NCBI RefSeq assembly: GCF_018619185.1
Contig: NZ_JAAXYC010000004.1
Span: forward strand, 1 to 64,000
Direction: 5' to 3'
Origin: Streptomyces sp. McG3
GTDB lineage: Bacteria; Actinomycetota; Actinomycetes; Streptomycetales; Streptomycetaceae
Length of the DNA stretch: 64,000 nucleotides
Under the pieces are notes generated by a model. That model saw only the letters and a list, made by a program, of their open reading frames with translations. It was not told where the DNA came from and did no database searches. Both the position numbers and the translations under genes were made by a program. Shown here piece after piece: positions 46,801 through 52,687 of the stretch; the first letter of the stretch is position 1; every line of letters starts with the position of its first letter.

Positions 46801-48769
46801 CATCATGCAGACCATCCAGGCGCGCTACGGCGATCACATCCCGATGGCGGCGATCCTCGAACACCCCAGCGTCGACCGGCTCGCAGCCCACCTCGGACGC
46901 AGTTATGTGCTGCCCGACGAGATACCCGACACGGCCGCGCCGATGCTGCCGGACACGGCCGCCCCGGTCAGCGGCGCGGCGCCTCGCCTCACCGCCCAGC
47001 CCGTCTGGATCCCCTTCACGGAGACGGAGACGGGCGTCCCCGCCTACTGCCTGTTCGGCGACACCGGAGAACTGACCTGGCTGCTCCATCTGTCCGAAGG
47101 ACTCGCCGCGGCGGGACCGGTCCTGGGCCTCGAAGCCCCCGGCTTCGGCGACCACGCCGAACCGGTAGGAGACATCGCCGACCTGGCGCGATTCTGTGCC
47201 GAAGCCGTTCTGGCACGCCATGGTGAGGGGCCCTGCCGCGTGGTCGGGCACGGCCTGTGCGGCTTCGTCGCCGCCGAGACGGCGAGGCTGCTCCTGGACG
47301 CCGGTGTGGACGTCGCCGAACTCTTCCTTCTGGGCACTCCGGAGCCCGGACTCGTGCCTGCGGCGGAGTCGCCCGCCGCCTCCGTCGCCGCCGTCGCGGA
47401 GACCCTCGCCGCCGTCTGGGGTGCGGGTGCCCGCCCGGCCCTCGACGCGACGGTCCCCGCTGCGGACCTCGACGCCCGCACGGAGGCGGCGGCACGGCTG
47501 CTGGAGCCGTACGCGCCCATGCCCGCGAAGGCGTTGCACCGATGGCTGCCGAACGCGGTCCGGTGGCGCCGTGCCCTGGCCGACACGGCCGCCCGGTACC
47601 GGCCGAGCCCGCTCTCGGGCGTCGGCAGGGCGCAGGTGATCCGCGGTGTCCAGGGAGTCGAAGGGGAACTCGGCGACTTCGACCGGTGGATCGCGCCGCC
47701 TCCGGCCCTGCGCGAACTCGACCGCGCCCCCTGGGACCTCGTCTCCGAGGACGTCGCCCGTGAGATCGCCGAAACCCGCCCCGCCCCACGGTCCGGCGAC
47801 GGCGAACAGCCGTCACCGCTCGTGTCCATCAACCGCTACGGCAACGGCAGGCGCTCCTTCTGGGCCCACAACCTGTACGGCGAGGTGAGCTACGCCATCT
47901 ACCTCTCCCGCCACCTCGGCTCGCACACTCCCTTGATCGGGCTGGAGCAACTGGGCGTCGGGCCCCACGGCTCCGCGGGGTCGGGGAACTACTCCTCGGT
48001 GAAGGAGATGGCCGCCCACTACGTCTCCGAACTGCGGGAGCAGTTCCCCGGGGAGCCCTATCTGCTGGGAGGCTGCTCGTTCGGGGGCGTGCTCGCCTAC
48101 GAGATGGCCGCCCAGTTGCAGAAGGCCGGCGAAGCGGTGTCGCACCTGATCGTCATCGACCCGATCATGCCGGGCACGGAGTCGTGGGACAGCGTCGACT
48201 GGGGAACGGTCACCGAGGTCGAGGCCGAGTCGTTCTCCCTGGTCATGCTCGGGAACGCGATGTGCCAGAGGTACGGAGTCACGGAGCAGGTCACCCTGTC
48301 CGATCTCCACGGCCTCGACCTGGACGCCCAGCTCTCCTTCGTGGCCCGGCACATCCACCTGCGCGCCGCTTCCGGGCCGGACCAGGAGCTGATCAAACGC
48401 CAGATCCTGGTCCGGCACGAGGTGATGCTCCGCAACGGCGACCTGTTGCAGGAGTACCGGCCCGAGCCGCTGACCACCTCGGTCCCCACCACGCTCTTCC
48501 ACGCCACGGAGGGATTTCTGGCCCCGGGCAACGACAACCACCTTCCCGCCGTGCCCCGGACGAGCAAGGACACGTCCAACGGGTTCGCCGCCTTCGTGGG
48601 CGACCGCATGACCATCCACGAGATGACGGCCGACCACCACACCATCGCCCACAACGACAACCTCGCCCGGATCGCGCGCACGCTCTCGCCCCTTCTGGAC
48701 GTGGCCGGCGCTCCGGTCGGGATGTTCCCGGCCTCGCTGTACCCGGCCCAGCGACCCGGCAAGAAGTGA
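34877..48769 (+). CDS. trans-AT PKS 3: KR-ACP, KS-DH-KR-cMT-ACP, transfer KS-ACP, KS-ACP-TE-TE
   Basis: A 4630-residue terminal PKS. Residues 1-32 (RRRILELVRSGELPAAEAAA) are a docking helix matching the PKS2 tail. KR4: cofactor motif near 264; ACP7: Ser564. KS7 (643-1075, Cys820). DH2: His1286 in HVVDGRPVLAG, where Ala replaces the usual Pro, and Asp1444 in TDAALH. KR5: GGAGGLG near 1763, Tyr in QSNYAAGS with Ser where Asn is usual. cMT2: LEIGAGTGGTT near 2198; ACP8: Ser2451. KS8 (2552-2980): Cys2729, but Gln2864 replaces the catalytic His (EAQATGS). ACP9: Ser3215. KS9 (3289-3715, Cys3449) has all residues. ACP10: Ser3970. TE1 (about 4040-4290): GHGLCG, with Gly4126 in place of the nucleophile Ser. 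TE2 (about 4315-4620): GGCSFGG with Ser4401 and a His in TADHHTIAH. TE2 presumably releases the chain by hydrolysis or macrolactonisation. Confidence 0.95.
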   Translation: MKEQMSRRRILELVRSGELPAAEAAALIAVGAAPREDAGHGTLPTVRCFAPGWEQGDRSAVSVAGTRAGTVFVLDRTGGGLPTFVPPTGAVLVHATHDAGLHREDDSTYWVGARDESAWARLWRETGLNGPAPERIVIITTSGPERCLDAVYPALATLVRERVHDRLAVACVAVGDDRDLSADALGGFCGIAAQEDRRLRMVSLSVDPSADLATLALGELARTDQPLSQVRYDGGGRWVRVMPSVELAWDKEAELADEGVYLVTGGAGGIGLALAELLASRFRARCVLMGRTGEADIPPAALARIQRVGGRARYVSGDVTRLDDVRAAVAVAREEFGPLTGVLHLAGVNADSYIANKAPSAHHGVLDPKVMGARNLDEATRDEPLTSFVLFSSMAAYLGHPGQSDYAAAGRALGGFAARRAAQVAGGHRSGTTVAIGWPLWDGGGMRLSASDELAVATLQGMTAMPAETGLAVMSAALRADRPETVVVYGDGRRIDRFVADRLASGRTSGAVAPSVTPAAVRSEDDDLVRAASAHLVEVVSGLARMRPGQLVPDQEFSALGIDSVMIKRLSVSLEDFLGCPMPVTLLFEHRTVNELARHLATAFEEPLRSALHRPDPLTTGSSTAFAPDAAPAPPAPEGASADEAVAIVGLAGRYPGADDVGDLWELLSGGRDSTGEIPADRWDKDLWHDTGDRRPGSSYGRWGGFLSGVTRFDSLFFSIAPREARRMDPAERLFLEVAWSALEDAGYTRARLHRATRTEEGHALGVFVGTTGLAYGLVGAEEWGKGNPVSAHSMEFSLANRLSYFLDAHGPSMSVDTACSASLTALHLACESLRRGESRMAVAGGAYLNLHPLKYAMLSEQRMMSPDGVCRPFGEGGNGFVPGEGVGAVVLKPLSAALADGDHVHAVIRSTSISHGGRTNGYTVPSPKGHAAVIRSALRRAGVDPRTIGYVEAHGTGTELGDPIEIDGLERAFREYTPDRGFCSIGSVKGNIGHAEAAAGIAGLTKVLLQLRHRKLAPTLHSDPPNPLIDFAATPFRLQRSLEPWHVTRGGTPRRAAVSSFGAGGANAHLIVEEFGDREGSLPGAGEEGKEHLILLSARTPDRLTAMAERLARALTRPDAPRPLRDIAHTLRVGREPFAYRRALVVASVDELVERLRQPHEPYEPQHIATAPGDGPAGTSRRSTDELLRALRWRELGDLWARGADIDWTAAPGTSPRPSIVPLPGYPFAGPSHWPSVRPAVRPGSVSDEAVGARGGAPLVEVGNSDGAAEFALDLPPTDPVIADHVVDGRPVLAGVAHLELVRAAAARLTGHGVAALTDVRWRAPLDLDTGAPTVLLTAEGDTVRGQVITRGPDGTTVHATMTASTVPGEPAGRADPAALRSRCTREESANSFYGRAAEQGLAFGPAYRLVRRMYRGDGEAFAELSATPRGGSDWWLEPGATDAALHTLHGAVPFWDEPATLPVSVARVDLVAPSGQARYAHARLVEADPARGTVRCDVDLYDEDGRPLVRFAGLTAVRPARTGSLPAYRPVWRLTGPVWETPGDRSGTTLVFTTERDHGLGAAIVRRAGADARLVDITALASAEAFGRILRELPTLGHVYFLGGVERRRYSPTDLDHLELSQRHGCLALFHLARSIAELRPQGTRLTVVTNDSQQTDDALPTANPFAASLHGLTRTLAREMPFLTVVGVDVAGAELAHCSAADTWDTLLARIDAEPGGLPHEEVVLRDGARLTKRLMPVRMPEGERTRSPFRAGGRYLVVGGAGGLGAAISERLARDFGARLLIVGRRPEADLPEGLLAGLRLAGAASVDYAAADVTDPSAMRNVVSRMRERFGGVDGVIHSAFVLSDRTIARADDVSFTDALGPKVRGTVALCDALAAEPLDFLAFFSSAIAHTGNPGQSNYAAGSTFQDAYGLHLANALHWPVTVLDWGFWGDQGAVATDEHRSRLAEWGVQPISSDEGWRYLRQALTADTSHVVPFKVSDALAEVTPVATSEHHTLEPSATPATLGPVLAATRAAVRAAGEPFAPDYLDTVDEYVRQLVREKLTAMGLPDPAGDSPSSDGLRSALGVVPAQHRLFDALRAALDSAHPFQRPQGKPDDSHRREALLRRFPHLGPTLDLMEECVAALPEILTGARRGLDVLFPGGDDRRLAALYHDDPRTRHFNALCAAAVAEAVRTRSALLGTATATAPLRVLEIGAGTGGTTRQVLDVLDRFADRVRYDITDIAPSLLLGAERRFGAGRPYAVFRPLDIAANPAGQGFAEDRYDLVVATNVLHAVPDVRAALGHVARLMRPGALLVVNEATRVLDSVTPVFGLTDGWWHARDEELRLPHSPLLAPGAWRGLMTEAGMRGVRHFGVEGWTPEQCGQRLFIAERGPWVPDPSVSPRAERATTPPPTVTDSETPAHSPGSDDLLERTVALLTETYTGLLRMEKGELEAGTPLIAYGTDSLTTMEAREILERSLGPLPREVLTTGESVTDIARWLIDACGPRLAAAVAGGSPDPVDDVAATPESPAADGHDGGATPAHRDPAPRARNSAVSARTPRHEAVEPVAIVGLAGRYPGARDPETLWSLLLHGDDAIGEIPGTRWPLTDHDDPTGRAAGRSYHRWGAFLEDIDRFDPLLFRISPREAERMDPAERLFLQTAWEALEDAGWPPSRLRSRAGETGRARVGVFVGMMHHGQYQLLATEEWGRGNRLQAPASSWSLANRVSHTFGFAGPSMTVDTACSSSLTALHLASASVRAGECTTALVGGVNLILHPSHHLDLATAGMLSRDGRSRVFDSEADGMVTGEGVGAVVVKRLSDAVRDGDRIDACVLGSAANSDGTADRYGVPSADAQVELIEDALRAAGIDAASVQYVEAQATGSPVGDPVELEALRRTYLTAGGRTSLAVGSLKPNIGHLEAASGMAQLTKALMQLRHGVLAPTLGADGPLTADGFQVPREPTPWPTRPAGAPRRAAVSSFGAGGANAHVILEEAPPRRLPEPDPAGPVGEVLFLSARTAGQLRAHAIRIGDHLRETGAELRLADVAHTLRLGREPLPARLAAPVRSLADAVDVLDAYANGRSSPHLLTNARAGGSADTAGSPAAGAWPAGGYPAARAWVDGLAGVAHPNEDGGRGRIVSLPSYPFAGNRYWLDLPDRSPAVDDGPAFPSEELPVTQYPSTPDTEESTRAADRPGPDAAQETLVGLICELLGVSRSDIDLADHLSDFGFDSVTMVRLADRLGAEFDLDVSPAILYGCRDVAAVVDLLTAPPAGSPDLASGPTEPPVREAPSRAEAADDPHPWVNEPVAVVGMAGAFPGSPDLDSFWNHLAAGRDLVGDAPSDRFPGIDAARRPQGGFLDGVDRFDAEFFQISPREARVMDPQHRLFLQTVWAAIEEAGHDPADLAGTRCGLYVGVASSEYGELARERGASVDGQLITGNDHSVLANRISFLLDLRGPSEPVDTACSSSLVAIHRAVSAIRSGECDLAIAGGVNIILSTTGFDAFTTSGMLAADGRCKAFDHRADGYVRGEGVGAVLLKPLSRARADGDHIHGLITGSATNHGGRAASLTAPNPAAQAAVITRAQEDAGVGPEQISYVEAHGTGTALGDPIEVTGLRTAFEREGAPEGAGLQHCGLGTVKTNVGHLETAAGIAGLIKVLLALRHGVLPPTLHVERVNPGVRLSGSSFHLVTSVRPWQRPIDRATGSPAPRRAGVSSFGFGGMNAHIVVEEPPATEPDTTPDTAAPHLFVLSARTPERLDAHARGLMAHLDRLVTSGGPHRPTAAEIAYTLQVGRRPFAARLAVTATSLDELADVLRNHVAGTPDQRLHASTPAGAESGPGWDADDIAAALDRARRGDARRLAALWAGGAAVDWRALHPAGGRGRVTLPAYPFAPTSHWLPAPSPGPRQPSSTPAASADGYRDVPVPSAARTPVAAAPLLSPPSAAPDSSGRPAPLWAYVREAIADGIGIRPTDVDPAREFASYGVDSIGAMRIMQTIQARYGDHIPMAAILEHPSVDRLAAHLGRSYVLPDEIPDTAAPMLPDTAAPVSGAAPRLTAQPVWIPFTETETGVPAYCLFGDTGELTWLLHLSEGLAAAGPVLGLEAPGFGDHAEPVGDIADLARFCAEAVLARHGEGPCRVVGHGLCGFVAAETARLLLDAGVDVAELFLLGTPEPGLVPAAESPAASVAAVAETLAAVWGAGARPALDATVPAADLDARTEAAARLLEPYAPMPAKALHRWLPNAVRWRRALADTAARYRPSPLSGVGRAQVIRGVQGVEGELGDFDRWIAPPPALRELDRAPWDLVSEDVAREIAETRPAPRSGDGEQPSPLVSINRYGNGRRSFWAHNLYGEVSYAIYLSRHLGSHTPLIGLEQLGVGPHGSAGSGNYSSVKEMAAHYVSELREQFPGEPYLLGGCSFGGVLAYEMAAQLQKAGEAVSHLIVIDPIMPGTESWDSVDWGTVTEVEAESFSLVMLGNAMCQRYGVTEQVTLSDLHGLDLDAQLSFVARHIHLRAASGPDQELIKRQILVRHEVMLRNGDLLQEYRPEPLTTSVPTTLFHATEGFLAPGNDNHLPAVPRTSKDTSNGFAAFVGDRMTIHEMTADHHTIAHNDNLARIARTLSPLLDVAGAPVGMFPASLYPAQRPGKK

Positions 48770-48776
48770 GGACCCC

Positions 48777-49901
48777 ATGGAGCTGAGCGTCTACTTCTTC
48801 TCCGCCAACGACCGCTATGACTTCGGGGAGCGCTACCGCTTCATCCTTGACGTCGCCCGATTCATCGACGCCCGGGGCTTCGCCGCGATCTGGACGCCAG
48901 AGCGGCACTTCCAGGAGTTCGGGGGCAGCTTCCCGAACCCGGCCGTACTGTCCGCGGCCCTGGCCGTGGCGACGGAGAACATCGACATCCGGGCGGGCAG
49001 CGTGGTGCTGCCGCACCACCACCCAGTGCGCGTGGTCGAGGAGTGGTCCCTCGTCGACCAGCTCTCCGGTGGCCGGGCCGGCGTCTGCGTGGCGACCGGC
49101 TGGCACCAGGGCGACTTCGTGTTCTACCCCGACGGTTACGAGACGCGTCGGGAGGACACCCTGGGCCACATCGACACCCTGAAGAGGTTGTGGCGGGGCG
49201 ATTCGGTGGCCTTCCCTGGCCCGGGTGGCCGGGAACTGGAAGTGCGGACCTTCCCCCGGCCCCGACAGCCGGAACTCCCGCTGTGGCTCGTCCACACGTC
49301 GAACCCCCGGACCTGGCTGGAAGCCGGTCGGCGCGGGCTCAACATCCTGACTCTGCTGACGAGTTGGGAGAAGCTCGAAGAGAACGTCACCGCGTACCGG
49401 GCGGCGCGGGCGGAGGCGGGACACGACCCCGCCGCCGGGGTCGTCACCGTCGGCATGCACACCTACGTGGGCAGCGGCGACGAGGACGTCTGGGAGCTCG
49501 TCCGCCGTCCCGTCAAGCAGTACCTCAGCTCTTTCATGAGCCAGCAGAGGCAGGACGACAAGGTCAGCGGCACCTCACGGGGGACCGACACCGCCGAGCA
49601 GGACAAGCTCGCCGAGCTGATTGCCGAGGACTACTACAGCCGAAGGTCCCTGCTCGGCAGCGTCGACAAGTGCGCCGCCACCGTCGACCGGCTCGGTGCC
49701 GCGGGAGTCGACGAGGTCGCCTGCCTGGTGGACTTCGGACTCCCCTTCCCGACGGTGCTCGACGCCCTGCCCGCTCTGGACGAACTTCGCCGGCGTTGCT
49801 CGGCGAGAACGGCGCACGAGGTGCGCCCCACAGTCCCCGGCCTCGGCCCTCGGGCGGCCAGCGGTCGCCGGGACGTCAGCTGGTACTACGACCGAGGCTG
49901 A
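48777..49901 (+). CDS. luciferase-like monooxygenase (MupA-type natural-product LLM)
   Basis: A 374-residue flavin-dependent TIM-barrel monooxygenase of the LLM group found in PKS and NRPS pathways. Visible family elements are LSVYFFSAND at the start, GFAAIWTPERHFQEFGG, GSVVLPHHHPVRVVEEWS, DQLSGGRAGVCVATGWHQGDF and LPLWLVHTSNP. Relatives act on carrier-bound chains: MupA alpha-hydroxylates, and others insert oxygen in a Baeyer-Villiger manner. Which applies here is not readable from sequence. It starts 7 bases after the PKS3 stop behind GTGAGGA, so it belongs to the PKS operon. The last 35 residues (after ELRRRCSART) look like a disordered tail. Confidence 0.9.
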   Translation: MELSVYFFSANDRYDFGERYRFILDVARFIDARGFAAIWTPERHFQEFGGSFPNPAVLSAALAVATENIDIRAGSVVLPHHHPVRVVEEWSLVDQLSGGRAGVCVATGWHQGDFVFYPDGYETRREDTLGHIDTLKRLWRGDSVAFPGPGGRELEVRTFPRPRQPELPLWLVHTSNPRTWLEAGRRGLNILTLLTSWEKLEENVTAYRAARAEAGHDPAAGVVTVGMHTYVGSGDEDVWELVRRPVKQYLSSFMSQQRQDDKVSGTSRGTDTAEQDKLAELIAEDYYSRRSLLGSVDKCAATVDRLGAAGVDEVACLVDFGLPFPTVLDALPALDELRRRCSARTAHEVRPTVPGLGPRAASGRRDVSWYYDRG

Positions 49902-49938
49902 CAGCGAGAGCCGCCACCACCGAACCACGGAGAGCCGA

Positions 49939-50751
49939 ATGCCGAACGATCCCGAGTCCAACATCGACGGTGTCGCCGAACTCTACGACGAGTTCAGCGA
50001 GTTCCACGCCCGTATCAACGACAGCAACCTGCACCTTGGCTACTGGGAGGACCAGAACGACCGCCGTTCGTTCCAGGAGGCCACCGCGAGGCTCACCGAA
50101 CTCATGATGGCCCGGCTCGACCCCGCGCCGGGCCAGCGCATCCTGGACATCGGCTGCGGTATCGGCCAGCCGGCGTTCACCCTCGCCGAGGCCTTCGACG
50201 TGGAGATCCTGGGTGTCACGGTGAGTCCCCGTCAGATCGAGCGGGCCACCGCCACGGCGCGCGAACGGAAAATGGACGATCGTGTCCGGTTCGAGCGAGC
50301 CGACGCCCAGAAGCTGCCGTACAAGGACGCCTCCTTCGACGGCGCCTGGCTCTTCGAGTCACTGATCCACATGCCCGACAAGGCGCGTGCGCTCAGGGAG
50401 ACCGCCAGGGTGCTGCGTCCCGGAGGCCGACTGGCCGTCGCCGACATGTTCCACGAACCGGGAAACGACTGGTCCGGCATACACCCGCTGGTCACAGCGA
50501 TCGAACTCGACGCCTACACGCCTCTCCTGGAGGCGGAGGGGTTCGACGTGGTGGACGTCCAGGACGTGACCGAACACATCCATGTGCCCGAGGAGGTCCG
50601 GACGGCGCTCCGCACGCAAATGCTCGCTCACCGGGACGAGTGGGTGCGTATAGCGGGGGAGAGCGTGGTCGAGGCGCTGCTCGACCCCGAGGTGAACACC
50701 TTCTACACACCCGGCCTCGGCTACGTCCTGATCACCGCGGAACGCCGCTGA
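49939..50751 (+). CDS. SAM-dependent methyltransferase
   Basis: A 270-residue class I methyltransferase. Motif I is ILDIGCGIGQP (about residues 66-76), the acidic ribose-binding region follows, and RFERADAQKLPY and ARVLRPGGRLAVADM are motifs II and III. The N-terminal NLHLGYWED and the overall pattern resemble small-molecule O-methyltransferases of the RebM type, so O-methylation of a polyketide hydroxyl is the best guess. The ATG is chosen at MPNDPESN with GGAGAG upstream; the longer open frame begins inside the monooxygenase gene. It is the last gene of the operon and ends 6 bases before the bidirectional hairpin. Confidence 0.88.
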   Translation: MPNDPESNIDGVAELYDEFSEFHARINDSNLHLGYWEDQNDRRSFQEATARLTELMMARLDPAPGQRILDIGCGIGQPAFTLAEAFDVEILGVTVSPRQIERATATARERKMDDRVRFERADAQKLPYKDASFDGAWLFESLIHMPDKARALRETARVLRPGGRLAVADMFHEPGNDWSGIHPLVTAIELDAYTPLLEAEGFDVVDVQDVTEHIHVPEEVRTALRTQMLAHRDEWVRIAGESVVEALLDPEVNTFYTPGLGYVLITAERR

Positions 50752-50757
50752 GGCTCC

Positions 50758-50796
50758 GCTCGTGTGCGGGGTGGCAGTGACACCCCGCACACGAGC
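50758..50796. terminator. bidirectional terminator between convergent operons
   Basis: GCTCGTGTGCGGGGTG (50758-50773) and CACCCCGCACACGAGC (50781-50796) form a perfect 16-bp stem with a 7-base loop. It fills the 58-base gap between the stop of the methyltransferase gene (plus strand) and the stop of the type II thioesterase gene (minus strand), so it can serve both operons. Confidence 0.88.
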
Positions 50797-50809
50797 GCTG
50801 TCCGGGCCG

Positions 50810-51616
50810 TCAGGGCACGAGCGTGGCCAGCAGCTCCGCGGACAGCAGCTGGAGCAGCTGTTCACGCTGGGTCTCCAGGAAGAAGTGGCCCCCGGGCAGC
50901 ATGACGGTGGTGCAGCCGGCGGTGGTGTGCGCGCCCCAGGCGGCCAGGGAGCCGACGGACGTCTCGGGGTCGTCCTCCCCGCCGAGGGCGAGGATCGGGC
51001 AGCACAACGGTCTTCCCGGGCGGTGGGCGTACGTCTCCAGCATGGTGACGTCGGCCCGCAGGATCGGGAGATACAGGTCTCGCATCTGGGCGTCCTCGCG
51101 GATGACCTTCGGAATCGCACCGAACCTCTGGTCCAGCAGGTCCAGGTACTCGTCGTCCGGGAGATGACTCATCGCCACGCCGGATGCCCCGAGGTGTGGA
51201 GCGTTGCGTCCGCCGACAGCGAGAAACGTGGGCTCCGTGTCCCACCGGTCCCGGAGCGCCCGGGCGATCTCGAAGGCGAGGAACGCCCCGAGACTGTGGC
51301 CGAAGAGCGCGTACGGGCCCGGACCGAGTGCGACCAGTGCCGCAGCGGCGTCGGCCGCCACGGACACCAGGTCGGTGGCGAGAGGTTCCGCCATCCGCGC
51401 GTCGTGGCCGGGCAGACGCAGCGCCCAGGGCTCGACCGCCGGGAGCAGGGCATGCCCCCAGCGTCGGTAGACCGACGCGCCACCACCCGCGTAGGGCACG
51501 CAGACCAGGCGGAGCAGGGGGCCGGTCCGGAGGTCCCGGTCATTCTTCCGCGGGACCGCCGGCCGGACGATCCACCGGTCCGGCCGGACGGCGAGGCCGT
51601 CCGCCGGACCGTTCAT
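50810..51616 (-). CDS. type II thioesterase
   Basis: A 268-residue stand-alone thioesterase of the kind that removes wrong or decarboxylated acyl groups from PKS carrier proteins. The nucleophile is Ser in ALFGHSLGAFLAFE, the Asp lies in ALGGEDDPETS and the His in LPGGHFFLE, so the triad is complete. The start overlaps the stop of the KAS III-like gene by four bases (ATGA on the minus strand), which fixes the ATG at 51616. The larger open frame upstream lies inside the KAS III-like gene. It ends at the shared hairpin. Confidence 0.92.
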   Translation of the reverse strand: MNGPADGLAVRPDRWIVRPAVPRKNDRDLRTGPLLRLVCVPYAGGGASVYRRWGHALLPAVEPWALRLPGHDARMAEPLATDLVSVAADAAAALVALGPGPYALFGHSLGAFLAFEIARALRDRWDTEPTFLAVGGRNAPHLGASGVAMSHLPDDEYLDLLDQRFGAIPKVIREDAQMRDLYLPILRADVTMLETYAHRPGRPLCCPILALGGEDDPETSVGSLAAWGAHTTAGCTTVMLPGGHFFLETQREQLLQLLSAELLATLVP

Positions 51617-52671
51617 GCCGCGTGGTGGGGCTCGGGGCCACCGGCCCAGGCGGGGATGTCGATGATCTCGACAATCGCACAGGAGAAGGCGATTCCGGCG
51701 CCGGCGCCGAGCAGGAGCACGCGGTCTCCCCCCGCCAACTGGCCGGTGGTGAGGAGGTGGAACAGCCCGCTCGTCTGGTCGTTGGCCCCGGTGTGGCCCA
51801 TGGACCGCCCGAAGTCCCACACCCCGAGGTCGGCGGCGTTCTCGCCGAACGGTTCCAGGAGCCGCTGCAACACACCGCGATCCCCCACGAACTGGTGGGC
51901 GACCCGGGTGATGTCCCCGACTCCCAGCCCCGCTTCCTCCAGCGTCTCCAGGATCAGCGTCCGCTGCGTCTCGCCCATCAGGGCTCCGGCCCGGACCACG
52001 TCCTGTCCTCCCTGGTACGTGGCAGCCCTCTCCCGCAGATCGACCCGGCGGCCGGTCGTACATCCGGGCGGGAAGAGCGGTTCGCCGCCGCGGTTCAGCT
52101 CCTCCAGGTCCGGAAGAGACGTGGCGCGCACATTCAGCAGCCGGGCGAACCCCTGCTCCCGTGACAGGACCACGGCGGTCGCGGCGTCGCCGAACAGCCC
52201 TCCCGGAGTGGCGCGCCAGCGGTCCACCAGCGGGTCGCCCCAGTTGTCCGCGGACGTGACCAGTGCCGCGACGCGGTCGCCGCACGCCCCGAGCCAGCAC
52301 CCGGCGAGCTCCATGGCCGCCAGGAACCCGTTGCAGCCCTGGCGGATCTCCACGGCCGGGACATGGCCGCCCACGGTGTTGCGGAGGATGTAGTGCTGCG
52401 GGGACCACATGTCCGGGCCCTGGTGGTTGCACGTGGCGTGCATCAGCACGGCCACGTCCCGCGTGTCGTGCCCGGAGACCGCCAAGGCGTCCTTGGCCGC
52501 CCTGACGGCCATGTCCGGCGCGGGGACGTCGCCGGCGACCGCGACGGAGGCCCAGCCCAGGGCGGCCGCCTCATCGGCGTCGTACCGGCCGTCCGCGACG
52601 GCCTGTGCGGTGGTGACCCGTTCGGGCAGGTAGGCGCCCATCCCGGCGAGGTAGAGGTTGTCGAAGAGCAT
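51613..52671 (-). CDS. KAS III (FabH)-like enzyme, possibly an acyltransferase
   Basis: A 352-residue thiolase-fold protein of the FabH group. The active Cys is in EIRQGCNGFLAA (about residue 117), and His is in VAHQFVG. At the position of the FabH Asn (GNTSAAS) it reads GHTGANDQTSG, so the Asn is missing and an Asp follows shortly after. A Cys-His-Asp arrangement is known for CerJ-like members, which transfer acyl groups to hydroxyls rather than condensing them. It could acylate the polyketide or provide an acyl group, but the role is not settled by sequence. It lies 16 bases after the YczE-like gene and overlaps the type II TE gene. Confidence 0.85.
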   Translation of the reverse strand: MLFDNLYLAGMGAYLPERVTTAQAVADGRYDADEAAALGWASVAVAGDVPAPDMAVRAAKDALAVSGHDTRDVAVLMHATCNHQGPDMWSPQHYILRNTVGGHVPAVEIRQGCNGFLAAMELAGCWLGACGDRVAALVTSADNWGDPLVDRWRATPGGLFGDAATAVVLSREQGFARLLNVRATSLPDLEELNRGGEPLFPPGCTTGRRVDLRERAATYQGGQDVVRAGALMGETQRTLILETLEEAGLGVGDITRVAHQFVGDRGVLQRLLEPFGENAADLGVWDFGRSMGHTGANDQTSGLFHLLTTGQLAGGDRVLLLGAGAGIAFSCAIVEIIDIPAWAGGPEPHHAA

Positions 52672-52687
52672 GACGGGAACCTTTGCG

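Noticed and set aside
12343-48769. Repeated similar segments that could look like direct repeats or a CRISPR-like array
   Set aside because: They are homologous KS and ACP domains spaced kilobases apart, as expected in a modular PKS.
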